Part shown: positions 24,628-33,737 of the stretch, piece by piece
Position numbering within the stretch: position 1 is the stretch's first letter
How the letters are laid out: the number at the start of each line of letters is the position of its first letter
Assembly (NCBI RefSeq): GCF_900114635.1
Contig: NZ_FOTQ01000001.1
Coordinates: 682,001 to 746,000 of the forward strand
DNA from: Shimia aestuarii
GTDB lineage: Bacteria > Pseudomonadota > Alphaproteobacteria > Rhodobacterales > Rhodobacteraceae
Reading direction: 5' to 3'
DNA length: 64,000 nucleotides
The notes under the pieces: generated by a model
Told to the model about the DNA's origin: nothing
The model's database searches: none
The model's input: only the letters and a program-made list of their open reading frames with translations
Made by a program: the position numbers and the translations under genes

Positions 24628-27600
24628 TCATATCAAATCCAGCTTCTCGAACCGGTACAGTGTACCGTGTTTATCCTTGTGAGCTTTTTTCAGAACATAC
24701 CGCCCATGGTGCTGCACCTCTTCGGTCTGTTCGTCGCGCCATTCCCGCACAGGGGACATATTGCCAATGAAACCGGCAATCGTGTTTCGGGCCTTATCAG
24801 GATAAAACACATTGCCAGACTCGTCGGTTAGGTAACCCCAGTTCTTCATGGCGATGCCCTCAACGTTCAGAACGTCCTTCATGATCGAGATAACGCGGTG
24901 GTCTGCATATTCGAACGGCTTCCGTTCGCCTACCTTGCCGACCTCCTTAGGGGCTGCGTGCGCCTCCCCCACGCGGAACAGGGTGGGAACCTTCAGTTGC
25001 AGATCGATCATCGCGTCGAGAAGTTCTGCTTCCGGCGAAACAGCTTTCACCGTCGTCTTCATCTTGTCCCGGTTGCCAAGGAAGCCCTTGATCCCTGCGG
25101 CCTCAAGGATGCCGCCAATGACCTTTGCGTGACTCTCAAAGCCCCCCAGCGCCTGCCCTGACCATTCAGGGCACCCCTTGGCAATCCAATTCTGAACGAG
25201 GGTCAACAGGCAGTGCAGGTATTCGCCCGCGTATGCGGGCACGTGTTCAGCCAGATTGTACTTGAAGGAGGTAGTCGGACGGTCGCCGGGGTTTTCCATT
25301 TCCGGATCAATGTCGATCAGTATCATCCGGTCTGCTAGCTCTTTGCTCAAATGGGTGCGATTTCCGGTGAACATGAACACGGCTCGCACGGCGGCGTCGA
25401 TCATTTCTGTGACACCCAATCGCCGCCCCGAATACAGCGGGTATGCCGTCATCGCCGCCGCCAGTTCCCCAAAATCCACTTTCCCGTCATCTGGCATGTT
25501 ATCGAAGAATATTTGAGGCCGACCGCTATCCACCGACGCCATCACCGTTTTTGACACTTCGTCCGCCTTGTTCGGCAGTGACTGAGGGGCGGGATTTTGC
25601 AACGTCGCCATGTATCCAATGTTGCTCAGCGCCAATGTGGCCCCACTTCTGGGCTGATCCTTTCGCCCCAAGTGCCCCGGAGTAGCCCCCAATATAAAAT
25701 CACGGCAAATGGACGTCATCCCCACCGACAACAAGTGACAGAACGACGGCGACTCTAGCCCGTCAACGATCCCGCCCCCGATGTAGGTCTCTTTCGTGAT
25801 CCTCTGGTCTTCGTCGCGTTCAATCTCGCACCCTGTCATTTGCTCACGTGACAGTGCATCAAGCGGGAAGTCGGCGAACACATCGACCAGTTTACTGACC
25901 GTCTCCCTGACCTCATCTTCGGTTGGAACGGCGCTGACCGGCGGGATAATCACGCCTTCCTTCGGCTTGTAGTACAGCCCAGACGCCGCATGATAACCCG
26001 GCTCTGTGATTAAGTTTTTGTCCACATCGTAGACAGGTGAACTGATCACGCGATGTAGCGCCGGGTACCCGGTCAGCGGCTTTTGGTACACATTATTGAC
26101 CACCCCTTGCGGGGCTTCACCAACTTCTCCTTTGCTCTCGAAGTCGATCCGGTCTTCCATCAACGCCTTATATCGGTCCTTACCAATAGCACGAATGTTA
26201 ATATTTCCGTTCTCATCTTCCCGGATATCCACAAGCCGTTCCGTGCTGTGGAATAGTTCCGGTTCGTTGCCTTGATCGGTCATAATTGCGTATGTTTCGG
26301 CGCATGCCTCGCGAAAGGATTCACTGACAGAGACAAGCGGGAAGTCCGAGTCGTGCACCGCGCCCTTCAGATGCTTCAACATCTTCCGGACTTCGGCGAT
26401 AGGAAGCCCCGACACCGTCTTCAGACGTTTTGCCAGTTCCTCTGCAATAACCGCCGTCAATGGTGCTTCGATCTGATCAATGAACGAATCCAAAGCTTCC
26501 TGTTCAGGGGTATCACCGAGGTTTTTGACGGCCTCTGACACATCGGCACGGGTTTCCAGCTTGATACCGTCGCCTGACGGCGACTTGCCGCTGTGCTCCT
26601 GACTTTCTGCGTCGAACTCTCCCCCGCCTGCGGCTTCGAATGCCGCCGCCTCCGCCTCTTTCGACCTGATATAACGCCGGGCGTTCTCGATCTCCTCCAA
26701 CAGGTGAGACTCGGTATCATACTTAGTGGACTTCCCACGCCCGCCCTTACGCTCCGCAACGGCAATCGCGTCCTGTAGCTGGGTCAAAAGCTCCGCAGTA
26801 TCTGCGTCTGCCCCATGCGCGCTGAACCATGAGCATGCGGCGCTGTAGATCGGGGCATTGAACCCCTTGCCCCCGGCGTGGTCTCCAATATTGGACAGGT
26901 GTGCCTCAAAGCCGCGACTGTCGCCGCTCGGTTCTTTCGGTTCATACACCTTCGACGGCGCTTGCCCTTCCGGACGGAGACGTCGCCCGTGCCCTGCCTT
27001 CGTCTGTGTCTGCTTTGAAGCTTCTAGCGCCGCTGTGACCAACCATTCCGGGGCTTCTGCACACTCAATCTCCCCCGGCGCGCAACCTTCTTTCCACTGG
27101 TAATAACCAAGTGACGGATGCACAGACGGAGCGGCCACAATACAGCCGTTCTTACCGCGAATGTCGATCTTTGGACCAACTTCGTTGCTGCTGTTGTGAA
27201 TCTGCACGTCAGCCTTGAAAATGCGGTGCTGCCCGCCGGAGCCGCTGACAGACGTCCACGTCTCGGGAAGCTTGCCGTGCTTTGCTTCTAGGTCGAGAAC
27301 AGACTGCATCCCTGTTTCGCCGTCCTCGTCCAAAACGAACATCCCGCAACCCGGAGGAAAAGTCAGTCCGACGTTACGTGGCTTGTCCACCGCCGCATAG
27401 TCATGGATGTCACCCTCTTTGTCAGCGGGGTACTTACCGTCCCCAGTCCATCGCGCGCCCAACTTGTCGTGGGACGTGGAAGACTCGTTCTGCCACCCCG
27501 CACCGCGTGGGTGTTTGATGCCTTTCCCCGAAGTGAGAGTCGGATAGCCTGTGTTGTAAAGTCCGTGGCAGTCGATTGCATGGAGACCGCAATCGCCATA

Positions 27601-27909
27601 GTGCATCGCTGCTGCCAACGTATAAGTATTGTGCAAGGCAGACCCGGCGTGACTCGGGTCGTCATAGTCACGCCGCAACCCTGCGTCAAAGAGCGTTGCC
27701 GCTGCTTGGTTCCAGTACCTTCCATAGGGGCGCTGTCGTGCATCTGCATAGGCATCCCTACCCCGCTTCGTATGGTAAGGATTCCGTTTCGACGGGACCC
27801 CCCAGATACCTTTGACTGGCAGGGGGTCAAATGGTAGCGGCGGCTTCGGTTTCGCTTTCTTCTCTGGTGCCTGTGTGTCGGCGGTCTTCTGGGCTGCTGC
27901 CTCAGTCAT
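24628..27909 (-). CDS. Prim-Pol / AAA-like replication protein
   Basis: 1093 residues from an ATG with AAAGGAG eight bases upstream. After a Pro/Lys-rich start, residues about 95-290 form a bifunctional primase-polymerase domain: DKLGARWTGDGKYPA, the acidic site GMFVLDEDGETG, SGSGGQHRIF and KIDIRGKNGCIVAAPS. Residues about 350-560 are helical. Residues about 700-1000 look AAA+-like, with Walker-B-like QIFFDNMPDDG, sensor FMFTGNR and Arg-finger region LADRMILIDIDPE. The expected P-loop lysine is not seen (ATPGHLGRKDQPRSGATL). It likely primes replication of the element at the adjacent repeat array. Confidence 0.85.
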   Translation of the reverse strand: MTEAAAQKTADTQAPEKKAKPKPPLPFDPLPVKGIWGVPSKRNPYHTKRGRDAYADARQRPYGRYWNQAAATLFDAGLRRDYDDPSHAGSALHNTYTLAAAMHYGDCGLHAIDCHGLYNTGYPTLTSGKGIKHPRGAGWQNESSTSHDKLGARWTGDGKYPADKEGDIHDYAAVDKPRNVGLTFPPGCGMFVLDEDGETGMQSVLDLEAKHGKLPETWTSVSGSGGQHRIFKADVQIHNSSNEVGPKIDIRGKNGCIVAAPSVHPSLGYYQWKEGCAPGEIECAEAPEWLVTAALEASKQTQTKAGHGRRLRPEGQAPSKVYEPKEPSGDSRGFEAHLSNIGDHAGGKGFNAPIYSAACSWFSAHGADADTAELLTQLQDAIAVAERKGGRGKSTKYDTESHLLEEIENARRYIRSKEAEAAAFEAAGGGEFDAESQEHSGKSPSGDGIKLETRADVSEAVKNLGDTPEQEALDSFIDQIEAPLTAVIAEELAKRLKTVSGLPIAEVRKMLKHLKGAVHDSDFPLVSVSESFREACAETYAIMTDQGNEPELFHSTERLVDIREDENGNINIRAIGKDRYKALMEDRIDFESKGEVGEAPQGVVNNVYQKPLTGYPALHRVISSPVYDVDKNLITEPGYHAASGLYYKPKEGVIIPPVSAVPTEDEVRETVSKLVDVFADFPLDALSREQMTGCEIERDEDQRITKETYIGGGIVDGLESPSFCHLLSVGMTSICRDFILGATPGHLGRKDQPRSGATLALSNIGYMATLQNPAPQSLPNKADEVSKTVMASVDSGRPQIFFDNMPDDGKVDFGELAAAMTAYPLYSGRRLGVTEMIDAAVRAVFMFTGNRTHLSKELADRMILIDIDPEMENPGDRPTTSFKYNLAEHVPAYAGEYLHCLLTLVQNWIAKGCPEWSGQALGGFESHAKVIGGILEAAGIKGFLGNRDKMKTTVKAVSPEAELLDAMIDLQLKVPTLFRVGEAHAAPKEVGKVGERKPFEYADHRVISIMKDVLNVEGIAMKNWGYLTDESGNVFYPDKARNTIAGFIGNMSPVREWRDEQTEEVQHHGRYVLKKAHKDKHGTLYRFEKLDLI

Positions 27910-28331
27910 TCACTTTCTCCTTTCATTGCACCCCGACTGGGCGCTGGGCACAGCTCCGCCGATCACAGAAACACTGTTTCTGCGCGATGGCGGACCACGA
28001 TGTGATGGTGCCCGATTAGATTGTGCCCACTACCTCTAGCAGGCGGATGAGTTGGACATGATGCACCTTTCTACGCACCCGTCAAATCACTGAAATGTCC
28101 GAAAAAATTTCTTTTCGGACATTCAGGCCGAAACTCGCCTTTAAGGCGAAAACTCTTTCTCTTTAAGACGAAATCTACGAAATTCTGTGAGTCCGCACCG
28201 CAACAGCCAAGAGAAATCTAGCCATGACGATGAGCTGCCTAGAGGACTCCGATTTGCCTGCCATACCCGAATCACACGAGACTAGTGGCTCGGAGACGAT
28301 GACCTTGTCGTTCCCAAAGTGGCATTATCGT
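27910..28331. other. Non-coding region with hairpins upstream of the Prim-Pol gene
   Basis: This 422-bp gap contains the Prim-Pol promoter. It holds a palindrome CAGAAACACTGTTTCTG near 27966-27982, a strong inverted repeat ATGTCCGAAAA (28095-28105) and TTTTCGGACAT (28112-28122), and TCGCCTTTAAGGCGA near 28136-28150. None has a clear U-tract, so operators are more likely than terminators. No gene is supported. Confidence 0.5.
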
Positions 28332-28565
28332 CTACTCTTCTAAGAGATTGACCGGCTCTGGACCGGCCACGGATCGCCACAGGCCATCTTCACAAAGCCA
28401 GAAGCCAGAGGCTCGAAGGCCTCGTGCCACAGCCAGCGGGCCAACCCTCAAATTGTTGCAGAGGTCCCTGCCTCGAACCACTACGACTGTGCCGCGCTCG
28501 ATCTCACTGAGACGGTCACAGACATACTCGATCACCGATAGCAGTTGTTTCGACATGTCAGCCAT
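28332..28565 (-). CDS. Small unknown protein, third gene of coupled trio
   Basis: 77 residues with ATG at 28565 overlapping the previous gene by eight bases (ATGGCTGA). The sequence has an acidic helical start (LLSVIEYVCDRLSEIERG) and a basic middle (VVVRGRDLCNNLRVGPLAVARGLRASGFW) that could be a small winged-helix DNA-binding fold, with GFWLCEDGLWRSV as the wing. This is a guess from pattern only. It is the last gene before the hairpin-rich region. Confidence 0.65.
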   Translation of the reverse strand: MADMSKQLLSVIEYVCDRLSEIERGTVVVVRGRDLCNNLRVGPLAVARGLRASGFWLCEDGLWRSVAGPEPVNLLEE

Positions 28566-28992
28566 TCTGGTGCAGCCTCTCCTGAATGCGATCTGCGAGG
28601 TAGCGGTCCAGCTCGCCGTTGCGTGCCAGCGTTACGCGTTGGTCTGGACGAAGTGAGGCCAGTTCTTCCTGACGCATCGCCTCTCGCTTCCTTTCGTCTG
28701 AGAAGGCGAGATTGCGCTGAGCGATTTCGTTTTCATTTACCAGTTTCTGGACGAAGACACCCCACTCGGCATGCGTAGTAGGTATACAACCACTTATTCC
28801 CTCCACACTCGCCAAGACCTCAGGGCATGTCGTACTTTCCTGAACGAGAACGTGCGCAACTATCGGCGAAAGACGGTCGCCGTAGAAACGAGCCAGCTCG
28901 ACGGCTACTTGCGTATGAAAGTCTTCCAGTCTCCGAAGTTGGGGCTTCGTAAGACCAGCCATGATATTCCGGATTGTGTTCTGATCAGACAT
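28558..28992 (-). CDS. Unknown helical protein, second gene of coupled trio
   Basis: 144 residues from the ATG at 28992, chosen because it overlaps the upstream stop by exactly eight bases (ATGTCTGA), as its own stop does with the next gene. Mostly helical and charged: GLTKPQLRRLEDFHTQVAVEL, FVQKLVNENEIAQRNLAFSDERK and LASLRPDQRVTLARNGELD. No known domain recognised. A role in element control or replication is inferred from position only. Confidence 0.7.
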   Translation of the reverse strand: MSDQNTIRNIMAGLTKPQLRRLEDFHTQVAVELARFYGDRLSPIVAHVLVQESTTCPEVLASVEGISGCIPTTHAEWGVFVQKLVNENEIAQRNLAFSDERKREAMRQEELASLRPDQRVTLARNGELDRYLADRIQERLHQNG

Positions 28993-29218
28993 TGTACCCG
29001 CCCTCCACAAACAAGGCCTTGGTCTGTTCAGGTGAAATGCCGAATGTCGCCTTTAGACGTGGCAGAAGAACGCCTATTGTGTAGTGCCGTTCTTGCCCCC
29101 CTGCCTTTGCAGCGGAAGCGATAGTGATATAGGGAAGCGGGTAAGGGCGTGACAGGGCGCGATACACACGGCCCTTAGATACGCCCAGCGCCCGCGCGAC
29201 TTTTGACGCGGTAAGCAT
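28985..29218 (-). CDS. Small HTH DNA-binding protein (AlpA/excisionase-like)
   Basis: 77 residues. An HTH opens the protein (LTASKVARALGVSKGRVYRALSR), followed by a wing-like stretch (LPYITIASAAKAGGQERHYTIGVLLPRL). Small proteins of this type beside a tyrosine integrase act as excisionases or as AlpA-like activators. It is the first of three translationally coupled genes and has AAGG upstream of the ATG. Confidence 0.75.
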   Translation of the reverse strand: MLTASKVARALGVSKGRVYRALSRPYPLPYITIASAAKAGGQERHYTIGVLLPRLKATFGISPEQTKALFVEGGYNV

Positions 29219-29267
29219 AGCGAAACCTTAGAGTTGTTATGTAGGAAAAACGCGCCCCCGGCACGGT

Positions 29268-29291
29268 GGGCCGACACCCCCGGTGTCGCCC
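29268..29291. terminator. Hairpin downstream of the integrase (candidate)
   Basis: GGGCCGACACC and GGTGTCGCCC (29268-29278 and 29282-29291) form a GC-rich stem with a short loop. On the minus strand a TTTTT follows only about 20 bp further on. It may terminate integrase transcription before the small HTH gene or act as an operator; the weak tail keeps confidence low. Confidence 0.4.
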
Positions 29292-29375
29292 TTTAGTGTG
29301 TGAATAATGCCACACAAGATCGCCTGTGTCAATGTAGACGCGCAAACGGTCACGCCATTTGCGTTGCCAGTTCTA

Positions 29376-30950
29376 TCACCCGCGCATGGGGTCGACCTTT
29401 TCCAACGACTCCAGCAAATAGGCCATGCCCGCACCGTCGCCGTACCCGCCCTCCACAGAGTCCTCATTGGCTCTTCCGGAAAGATAGCGGCGGTGCGGAT
29501 CCGACATATTGACGTTGTCGCAGGCATCCTTAAACCGGTGCCGGAACGAATGAAAAACCGCCTTGGTGTCAGTGATCTCCAACTTTTTCCGCAACAGGTG
29601 TGAGAATCGTTTGCCGTAGTTTGCTGACACGCGTCCGCGTTCGTCCGGTGTCAGTTCCTCCAGTTTTTTGCTGTTCCTCCCCCATTCATTGAAGGCGAAG
29701 GCGTCAGCCGCGCGCGCCTCAACCACGCCGCGCAGCCCCGCCGCAATCAATGCCGGGTGCACTGGCACCCACCGGACGGACGCCGCATTTTTGGTCTTCT
29801 GCTCTTCGCCTTCGTCCGTGATCTGCATCGACCAGACGCCTCCGATGTCCTTGAAGTCGCCCCTCATAAGTTGACAGGCTTCCTGCAGCCTAAGACCGTG
29901 GTGCGCCGCTATCCACGGCGCCCAGCGGTCGATTGTGGTCACGCCGTATTGATCCGCGTTCGATCCTTTGACGAATTCCAGAATTTTCCTGACCTCTGCT
30001 GCTGTAAAGGCGCGGCGGGGCTTTTCTGCGCTGTGCTTGGTCTTCGGTTTGACCAGCTTCATTCCAGCCCATGGATCAGGCTCCACAAATCGCCGCCCAA
30101 CCGCGTGCGACATGAGGCCTTTCAACATGTCGAAATATTTCTTCTGCGTCGAATAACCGATGGTCTCCGCCCCGGTCTTCTTCGCATCCGCGATAAGCTG
30201 CTGAACCGTCATTTCCCGACGCTTGCCGCTCTGCACTTTGGGCAGACCTTTTAGCACGTCCGTGAATTCGCGGAGATGTACGCCGGTCAGGTCCTGCAAC
30301 GCGATTTCGCCGTGAAACTCCGTGAAGCGGCGCACGTAGGTTCTAGCGTTCTCAGCAGTATGTACATCAACGGACGGTGCCCAATCCTCCACCAGATCAC
30401 GCAGGCTGAACACGTCGCCGACTAGTTCAACGCCTTCGCCGATTTGACGCAAGACCCGCCCCCGCGCATTTGTCTGTGCCTTTATCTCCGCTGACGCGGC
30501 CCTGTGCGCTGCCACTTCGACCTGCAAGGCCTCGGGGTCTACATCATCAAACACCTTGATCGGCTGACCGTTGGGACCTTCTACAATCTCTGCACCACCG
30601 GCGAAGGGTTCACCAGCCGCCATGAACGCCAGCGCGTCCTTGCCGTCCTGAAATTGTTTCAGCAGGCCTGACAGCCCGCCTGCGCGGTCCAAAAGTGCCT
30701 TCTGGTCCGGCGGCAGATGGCGGGCTAACGCCCGCCATCCTTCCTCTGCCTTTGATTGTTCAAGCTGCGCATCCATGATTGCCCGGATTGCCCGGACTTC
30801 CTTCTCAGCGGTTTTCGGGTCGCTGGTTTTCAGACTCTTCTGGTAGACCTCTTTACCATCCCAGTGCTTGCGGATTTCTTCCGGCACGCGAATCTTGGCC
30901 TGATATCGCCCCCGTAGCTGGATCGTTCCCTCAATCTTTGGCAGTGCCAT
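29376..30950 (-). CDS. int: Tyrosine integrase of the element
   Basis: 524 residues from an ATG preceded by GAGGTGG. The N-terminal arm-binding-type region (MALPKIEGTIQLRGRYQAK) leads to a core-binding SAM-like domain (about 200-290) and a catalytic domain. Catalytic residues are visible: Arg in HHGLRLQEAC, HxxR in HSFRHRFKDAC, and a C-terminal region LSGRANEDSVEGGYGDG with the likely nucleophile Tyr. It starts 113 bp from the tRNA-Leu attachment repeat and is the obvious integrase for the 24-bp att core. The long N-terminal part is typical of large alphaproteobacterial integrases. Confidence 0.95.
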   Translation of the reverse strand: MALPKIEGTIQLRGRYQAKIRVPEEIRKHWDGKEVYQKSLKTSDPKTAEKEVRAIRAIMDAQLEQSKAEEGWRALARHLPPDQKALLDRAGGLSGLLKQFQDGKDALAFMAAGEPFAGGAEIVEGPNGQPIKVFDDVDPEALQVEVAAHRAASAEIKAQTNARGRVLRQIGEGVELVGDVFSLRDLVEDWAPSVDVHTAENARTYVRRFTEFHGEIALQDLTGVHLREFTDVLKGLPKVQSGKRREMTVQQLIADAKKTGAETIGYSTQKKYFDMLKGLMSHAVGRRFVEPDPWAGMKLVKPKTKHSAEKPRRAFTAAEVRKILEFVKGSNADQYGVTTIDRWAPWIAAHHGLRLQEACQLMRGDFKDIGGVWSMQITDEGEEQKTKNAASVRWVPVHPALIAAGLRGVVEARAADAFAFNEWGRNSKKLEELTPDERGRVSANYGKRFSHLLRKKLEITDTKAVFHSFRHRFKDACDNVNMSDPHRRYLSGRANEDSVEGGYGDGAGMAYLLESLEKVDPMRG

Positions 30951-30971
30951 GTCGCCACCTCAAAATGGAAT

Positions 30972-31008
30972 CGTCACACATCATTGTGTGACATTTTGTG
31001 TGACGTTT
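30972..31008. promoter_or_regulatory. Right arm-type integrase site (candidate)
   Basis: CGTCACACATC (30972-30982), 12 bases, then TTTGTGTGACGTTT (30995-31008), repeating the left-end site. The 12-base spacer itself contains TTGTGTGACA, a further partial copy. The site overlaps the likely promoter of int, which would permit autoregulation. Confidence 0.65.
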
Positions 31009-31062
31009 TTCAAGCTTAGGGGCCTGTTGTTCTTAATGTTCTTTGTTTTCATGAGAAAAATG

Positions 31063-31086
31063 ATGGTGCGGTCGAGAAGACTCGAA
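31063..31086. repeat. attR, inside tRNA-Leu
   Basis: This is the right copy of the 24-bp direct repeat. It consists of the encoded CCA, the discriminator, the acceptor 3' strand and part of the T arm of tRNA-Leu(GAG). Because the tRNA on this side is complete, integration leaves the host tRNA functional. Confidence 0.92.
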
Positions 31087-31150
31087 CTTCCACTCCGGTT
31101 AAGGAACAGCGACCTCAACGCTGCGCGTCTACCAATTCCGCCACGACCGC
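31064..31150 (-). tRNA. tRNA-Leu (GAG)
   Basis: The minus strand gives acceptor arm GCGGTCG/CGACCGC, anticodon stem-loop CAGCG-TTGAGGT-CGCTG with anticodon GAG, a long variable arm, T arm GAAG-TTCGAGT-CTTC, discriminator A and an encoded CCA (31064-31066). It is the integration target of the 15-kb element. Confidence 0.96.
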
Positions 31151-31286
31151 ACATGCCCTGGTGGGTGAGGGGCGTATAGACGAGCCGGATTGGGATGTGA
31201 AGAGGCAAATGTGCCCTAATCGAAACTTTTGATGAATGCCTGTCCGGCCCGGTTTTGGAGCCGCACAGGCCGCCCCGAATTCCAGT

Positions 31287-32894
31287 TCATTCACCAAGCT
31301 TGAATGTCGGCAGCGCGGCGGCGGGTTGCGGTTGGGCCAATCCTCCGGGCGCGCGGCTCACCGCGGCACGCAACAGGGCGACGCGCTCGGGCTGTCCGGG
31401 GGCAAAGGCCGCCTCGGCCCCGCCCTCAAGCGCCTCGATCGCCATCATGTACCACCCCTGCGCCCGCTCCGGGTCGGCGGCGGCGCCATATCCCTGCGCC
31501 ACGTGATGCCCGACCAGTTCGCCATAGGGCTTCTGCCCCAGACCAACCATCAGCAGCGCCGACCCAAGCGCCACATCCATCTGGTCGCGACGATAGCCCG
31601 AGAACAGGCAGATCTTGGCGGTGTTTGCCAGCTGATCAATCGACATGTTCGAGGTCAGGACAAATTTCTGCACTTCACCGGTCAGCGCCGCCGCATCCGT
31701 GGTGCCAAGCTTGGCCACATAGGGGGCCAGCGCCGGGCCAAACGCATCACATTGCTTATCGACCTGTGCCGCGGTCACGCCCTGAAGCGCGCTGGTCATG
31801 TTTTCTCCGGTTCCGATCGCGTATGTCCGCGCCAGGCAGAATTGTTCGCTCATGGCCAGCTCGGGATCGTTCATGTTCGACACGGTCATGAAACCGCCGT
31901 TCGAACTGGTGAGCAGCGACACCTTGGAACAATGGCTGGCCAAAGACGGCGCCGCCGCCTCTTTCGGGCCGGTGTTGAAAAGCGTGATTCCGTTCAGCCC
32001 ATTGCCCGCATTCTGATTTGACACCTTGGTCGATGGCGGCGGCGTGTTGATGACCGGGGTCGGTTGTGGCGCCACCACAACCTGCGTCGTGCTCGACTGG
32101 CTCACGCGACAGACGCTCTGGTGGCACGAGAACATCGCCGGCGTGGCGTCATTGGTCAGGAAATCATTGCGCTTGTAGCCCTGGGAGGACGACGCGAACA
32201 CCATGACCGTACAGCTCTGATCGCCGCACCAGAACGAGCTGCCCGTGACCGATGTGTCGAGAATATAGTCCGTCTTGCCATCCCCGTTCAGGTCGACCAG
32301 TTGGATGAACCCAGAGCGCTGCATCAGCTGTTCCGCGCTCGGTTCCGAACTTTGGGCCACCTCGTCGATCGCCTGGCTGACCTCGACCGGCATCCCGGCA
32401 TAGCCCGACGCGTTGGGCGTGCGCACGCCCGTCGCCTCTTCATGCCAGACCGCCAACAGGCTGCGAACTCCGTGTTGGTGCGACTGCATCGCCTTGACAA
32501 CCTGTGCCCCCCCAACCTGCGCGCGGTTATAGGACGTGACGAGGAAATCGCGTTCATACTGTGTCAGGTTGCCGGTCGCGGGAAACCCGACATAGACCTG
32601 GTACTGAGTGATCGCGGCCTTGCTGCGGCGCCCCATCACCCCATCAGGAGACCCGGCATTGAACCCGAAATAGTTCAGCGCGGTCTGGGTTTCGCGGTTA
32701 TAGGCGCGGGTGGCGGAATAGCGCGCCGCCGCCGCCTGTTTGCGCCGCTTGTCCTTGTGCGCCTCGTTCACGATGACGCCGCCGATAATCCCGCCGACGA
32801 TTGCGGCACCGACGTCGCTGGCCAGCGCGGGGGCCGCCCCGGACGTGGCAAGAAACACCGCCGCAATCGTTGCCTTGATCGACTTGTTGAACAT
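31287..32894 (-). CDS. Peptidoglycan-binding-domain periplasmic protein
   Basis: 535 residues from the ATG at 32894 (GGGAGACAGGGG upstream); an in-frame start six codons earlier is less likely. A signal peptide ends near APALAS, followed by a glycine-rich hydrophobic segment ([13 protein letters not shown]). A PG_binding_1-like domain has [31 protein letters not shown] (about 68-98). A middle region includes [17 protein letters not shown], a calcium-loop or FG-GAP-like DxNxDG motif. The C-terminal 250 residues are helical with repeats like [28 protein letters not shown]. The exact role is unknown; probably envelope-associated. Confidence 0.8.
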   Translation of the reverse strand: MFNKSIKATIAAVFLATSGAAPALASDVGAAIVGGIIGGVIVNEAHKDKRRKQAAAARYSATRAYNRETQTALNYFGFNAGSPDGVMGRRSKAAITQYQVYVGFPATGNLTQYERDFLVTSYNRAQVGGAQVVKAMQSHQHGVRSLLAVWHEEATGVRTPNASGYAGMPVEVSQAIDEVAQSSEPSAEQLMQRSGFIQLVDLNGDGKTDYILDTSVTGSSFWCGDQSCTVMVFASSSQGYKRNDFLTNDATPAMFSCHQSVCRVSQSSTTQVVVAPQPTPVINTPPPSTKVSNQNAGNGLNGITLFNTGPKEAAAPSLASHCSKVSLLTSSNGGFMTVSNMNDPELAMSEQFCLARTYAIGTGENMTSALQGVTAAQVDKQCDAFGPALAPYVAKLGTTDAAALTGEVQKFVLTSNMSIDQLANTAKICLFSGYRRDQMDVALGSALLMVGLGQKPYGELVGHHVAQGYGAAADPERAQGWYMMAIEALEGGAEAAFAPGQPERVALLRAAVSRAPGGLAQPQPAAALPTFKLGE

Positions 32895-33065
32895 CCCCTG
32901 TCTCCCTATCACTTTGTGAAATTGACCCCCAAAAGGGTTAAGAATGCCTTGAGCCTACCCCAATCCCCGCCCTCCGCGAAGAAAAACCTGCGCGGCTGCG
33001 CGCTCTGGACATTCGCCCCGCAGACCTTTTACTCGATACCAACCGCATATCTTCTGGGGCACAGC

Positions 33066-33737
33066 ATGGTTGAATGGATCATCACGGACGGCCTGACCGA
33101 TTACGACGAGGCCGTCACCTTCATGGAGACCCGCGCCGCCGCCATCGCGGCAGGCGAGGCCGAGGAATGTATCTGGCTGGTCGAGCACCCTCCGCTCTAT
33201 ACCGCCGGAACATCGGCCAAACCCGCCGACCTGACCGATCCGGACCGGTTTCCGGTCTACACCTCCAAGCGCGGCGGCCAATACACCTATCACGGCCCCG
33301 GACAGCGCGTCGCCTATGTGATGCTCGATCTCAACAAGCGCGGGCGCGATATCCGCGCCTTTGTCCAGCAGCTCGAGGAGTGGGTGATTGCCACCCTGGC
33401 AGAGTTCAACCTGCGCGGCGAAATCCGCGACGGGCGCGTTGGTGTCTGGATCACCCGCGATGACAAACCCCTCACCGTGACCGGCCAGAAACCCGAGGAC
33501 AAGATTGCCGCGATCGGCATCCGCCTGCGCAAATGGGTGAGCTTCCACGGCATCTCGATCAACGTTGAACCCGACCTCGATCACTTCACCGGCATCGTGC
33601 CCTGCGGCATCACCGAACATGGCGTCACCTCGCTGGTCGATCTCGGCCTGCCGGTCACGATGGATGACCTCGATGTCGCCCTGCGCCGCTGTTTCGAAGA
33701 CATCTTTGGCGACGCGGCTGTGCCCCCCGCGTCCTGA
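33066..33737 (+). CDS. lipB: Lipoyl(octanoyl) transferase
   Basis: 223 residues from the ATG at 33066; a much longer in-frame extension upstream is antisense to the previous gene and is rejected. LipB motifs: [13 protein letters not shown] (residues 68-80), catalytic Lys146 in [13 protein letters not shown] and catalytic Cys180 in GIVPCGI. It transfers octanoate from acyl carrier protein to lipoate-dependent enzymes (pyruvate and 2-oxoglutarate dehydrogenase, glycine cleavage). Stand-alone gene. Confidence 0.96.
   Translation: MVEWIITDGLTDYDEAVTFMETRAAAIAAGEAEECIWLVEHPPLYTAGTSAKPADLTDPDRFPVYTSKRGGQYTYHGPGQRVAYVMLDLNKRGRDIRAFVQQLEEWVIATLAEFNLRGEIRDGRVGVWITRDDKPLTVTGQKPEDKIAAIGIRLRKWVSFHGISINVEPDLDHFTGIVPCGITEHGVTSLVDLGLPVTMDDLDVALRRCFEDIFGDAAVPPAS

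Larger units (their letters stand above)
16020..31086. mobile_element. 15-kb tRNA-Leu integrative element with type I restriction cargo
   Basis: The element is bounded by a 24-bp perfect direct repeat (16020-16043 and 31063-31086) that copies the 3' end of tRNA-Leu(GAG). A tyrosine integrase starts 113 bp inside the right repeat. Content: integrase, three small coupled genes, Prim-Pol protein, iteron array, zinc-ribbon peptide, serine resolvase, hsdM-hsdS-orf-hsdR and a secreted protein. By eye the G+C content is lower than in the flanks. No capsid, portal, terminase or conjugation genes are visible. The set resembles phage satellites (PICI-like) or small integrative elements; which of these is inference. 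Confidence 0.9.

Noticed and set aside
16020-31086. Complete prophage
   Set aside because: No capsid, portal, terminase, tail or lysis genes are visible between the att repeats.
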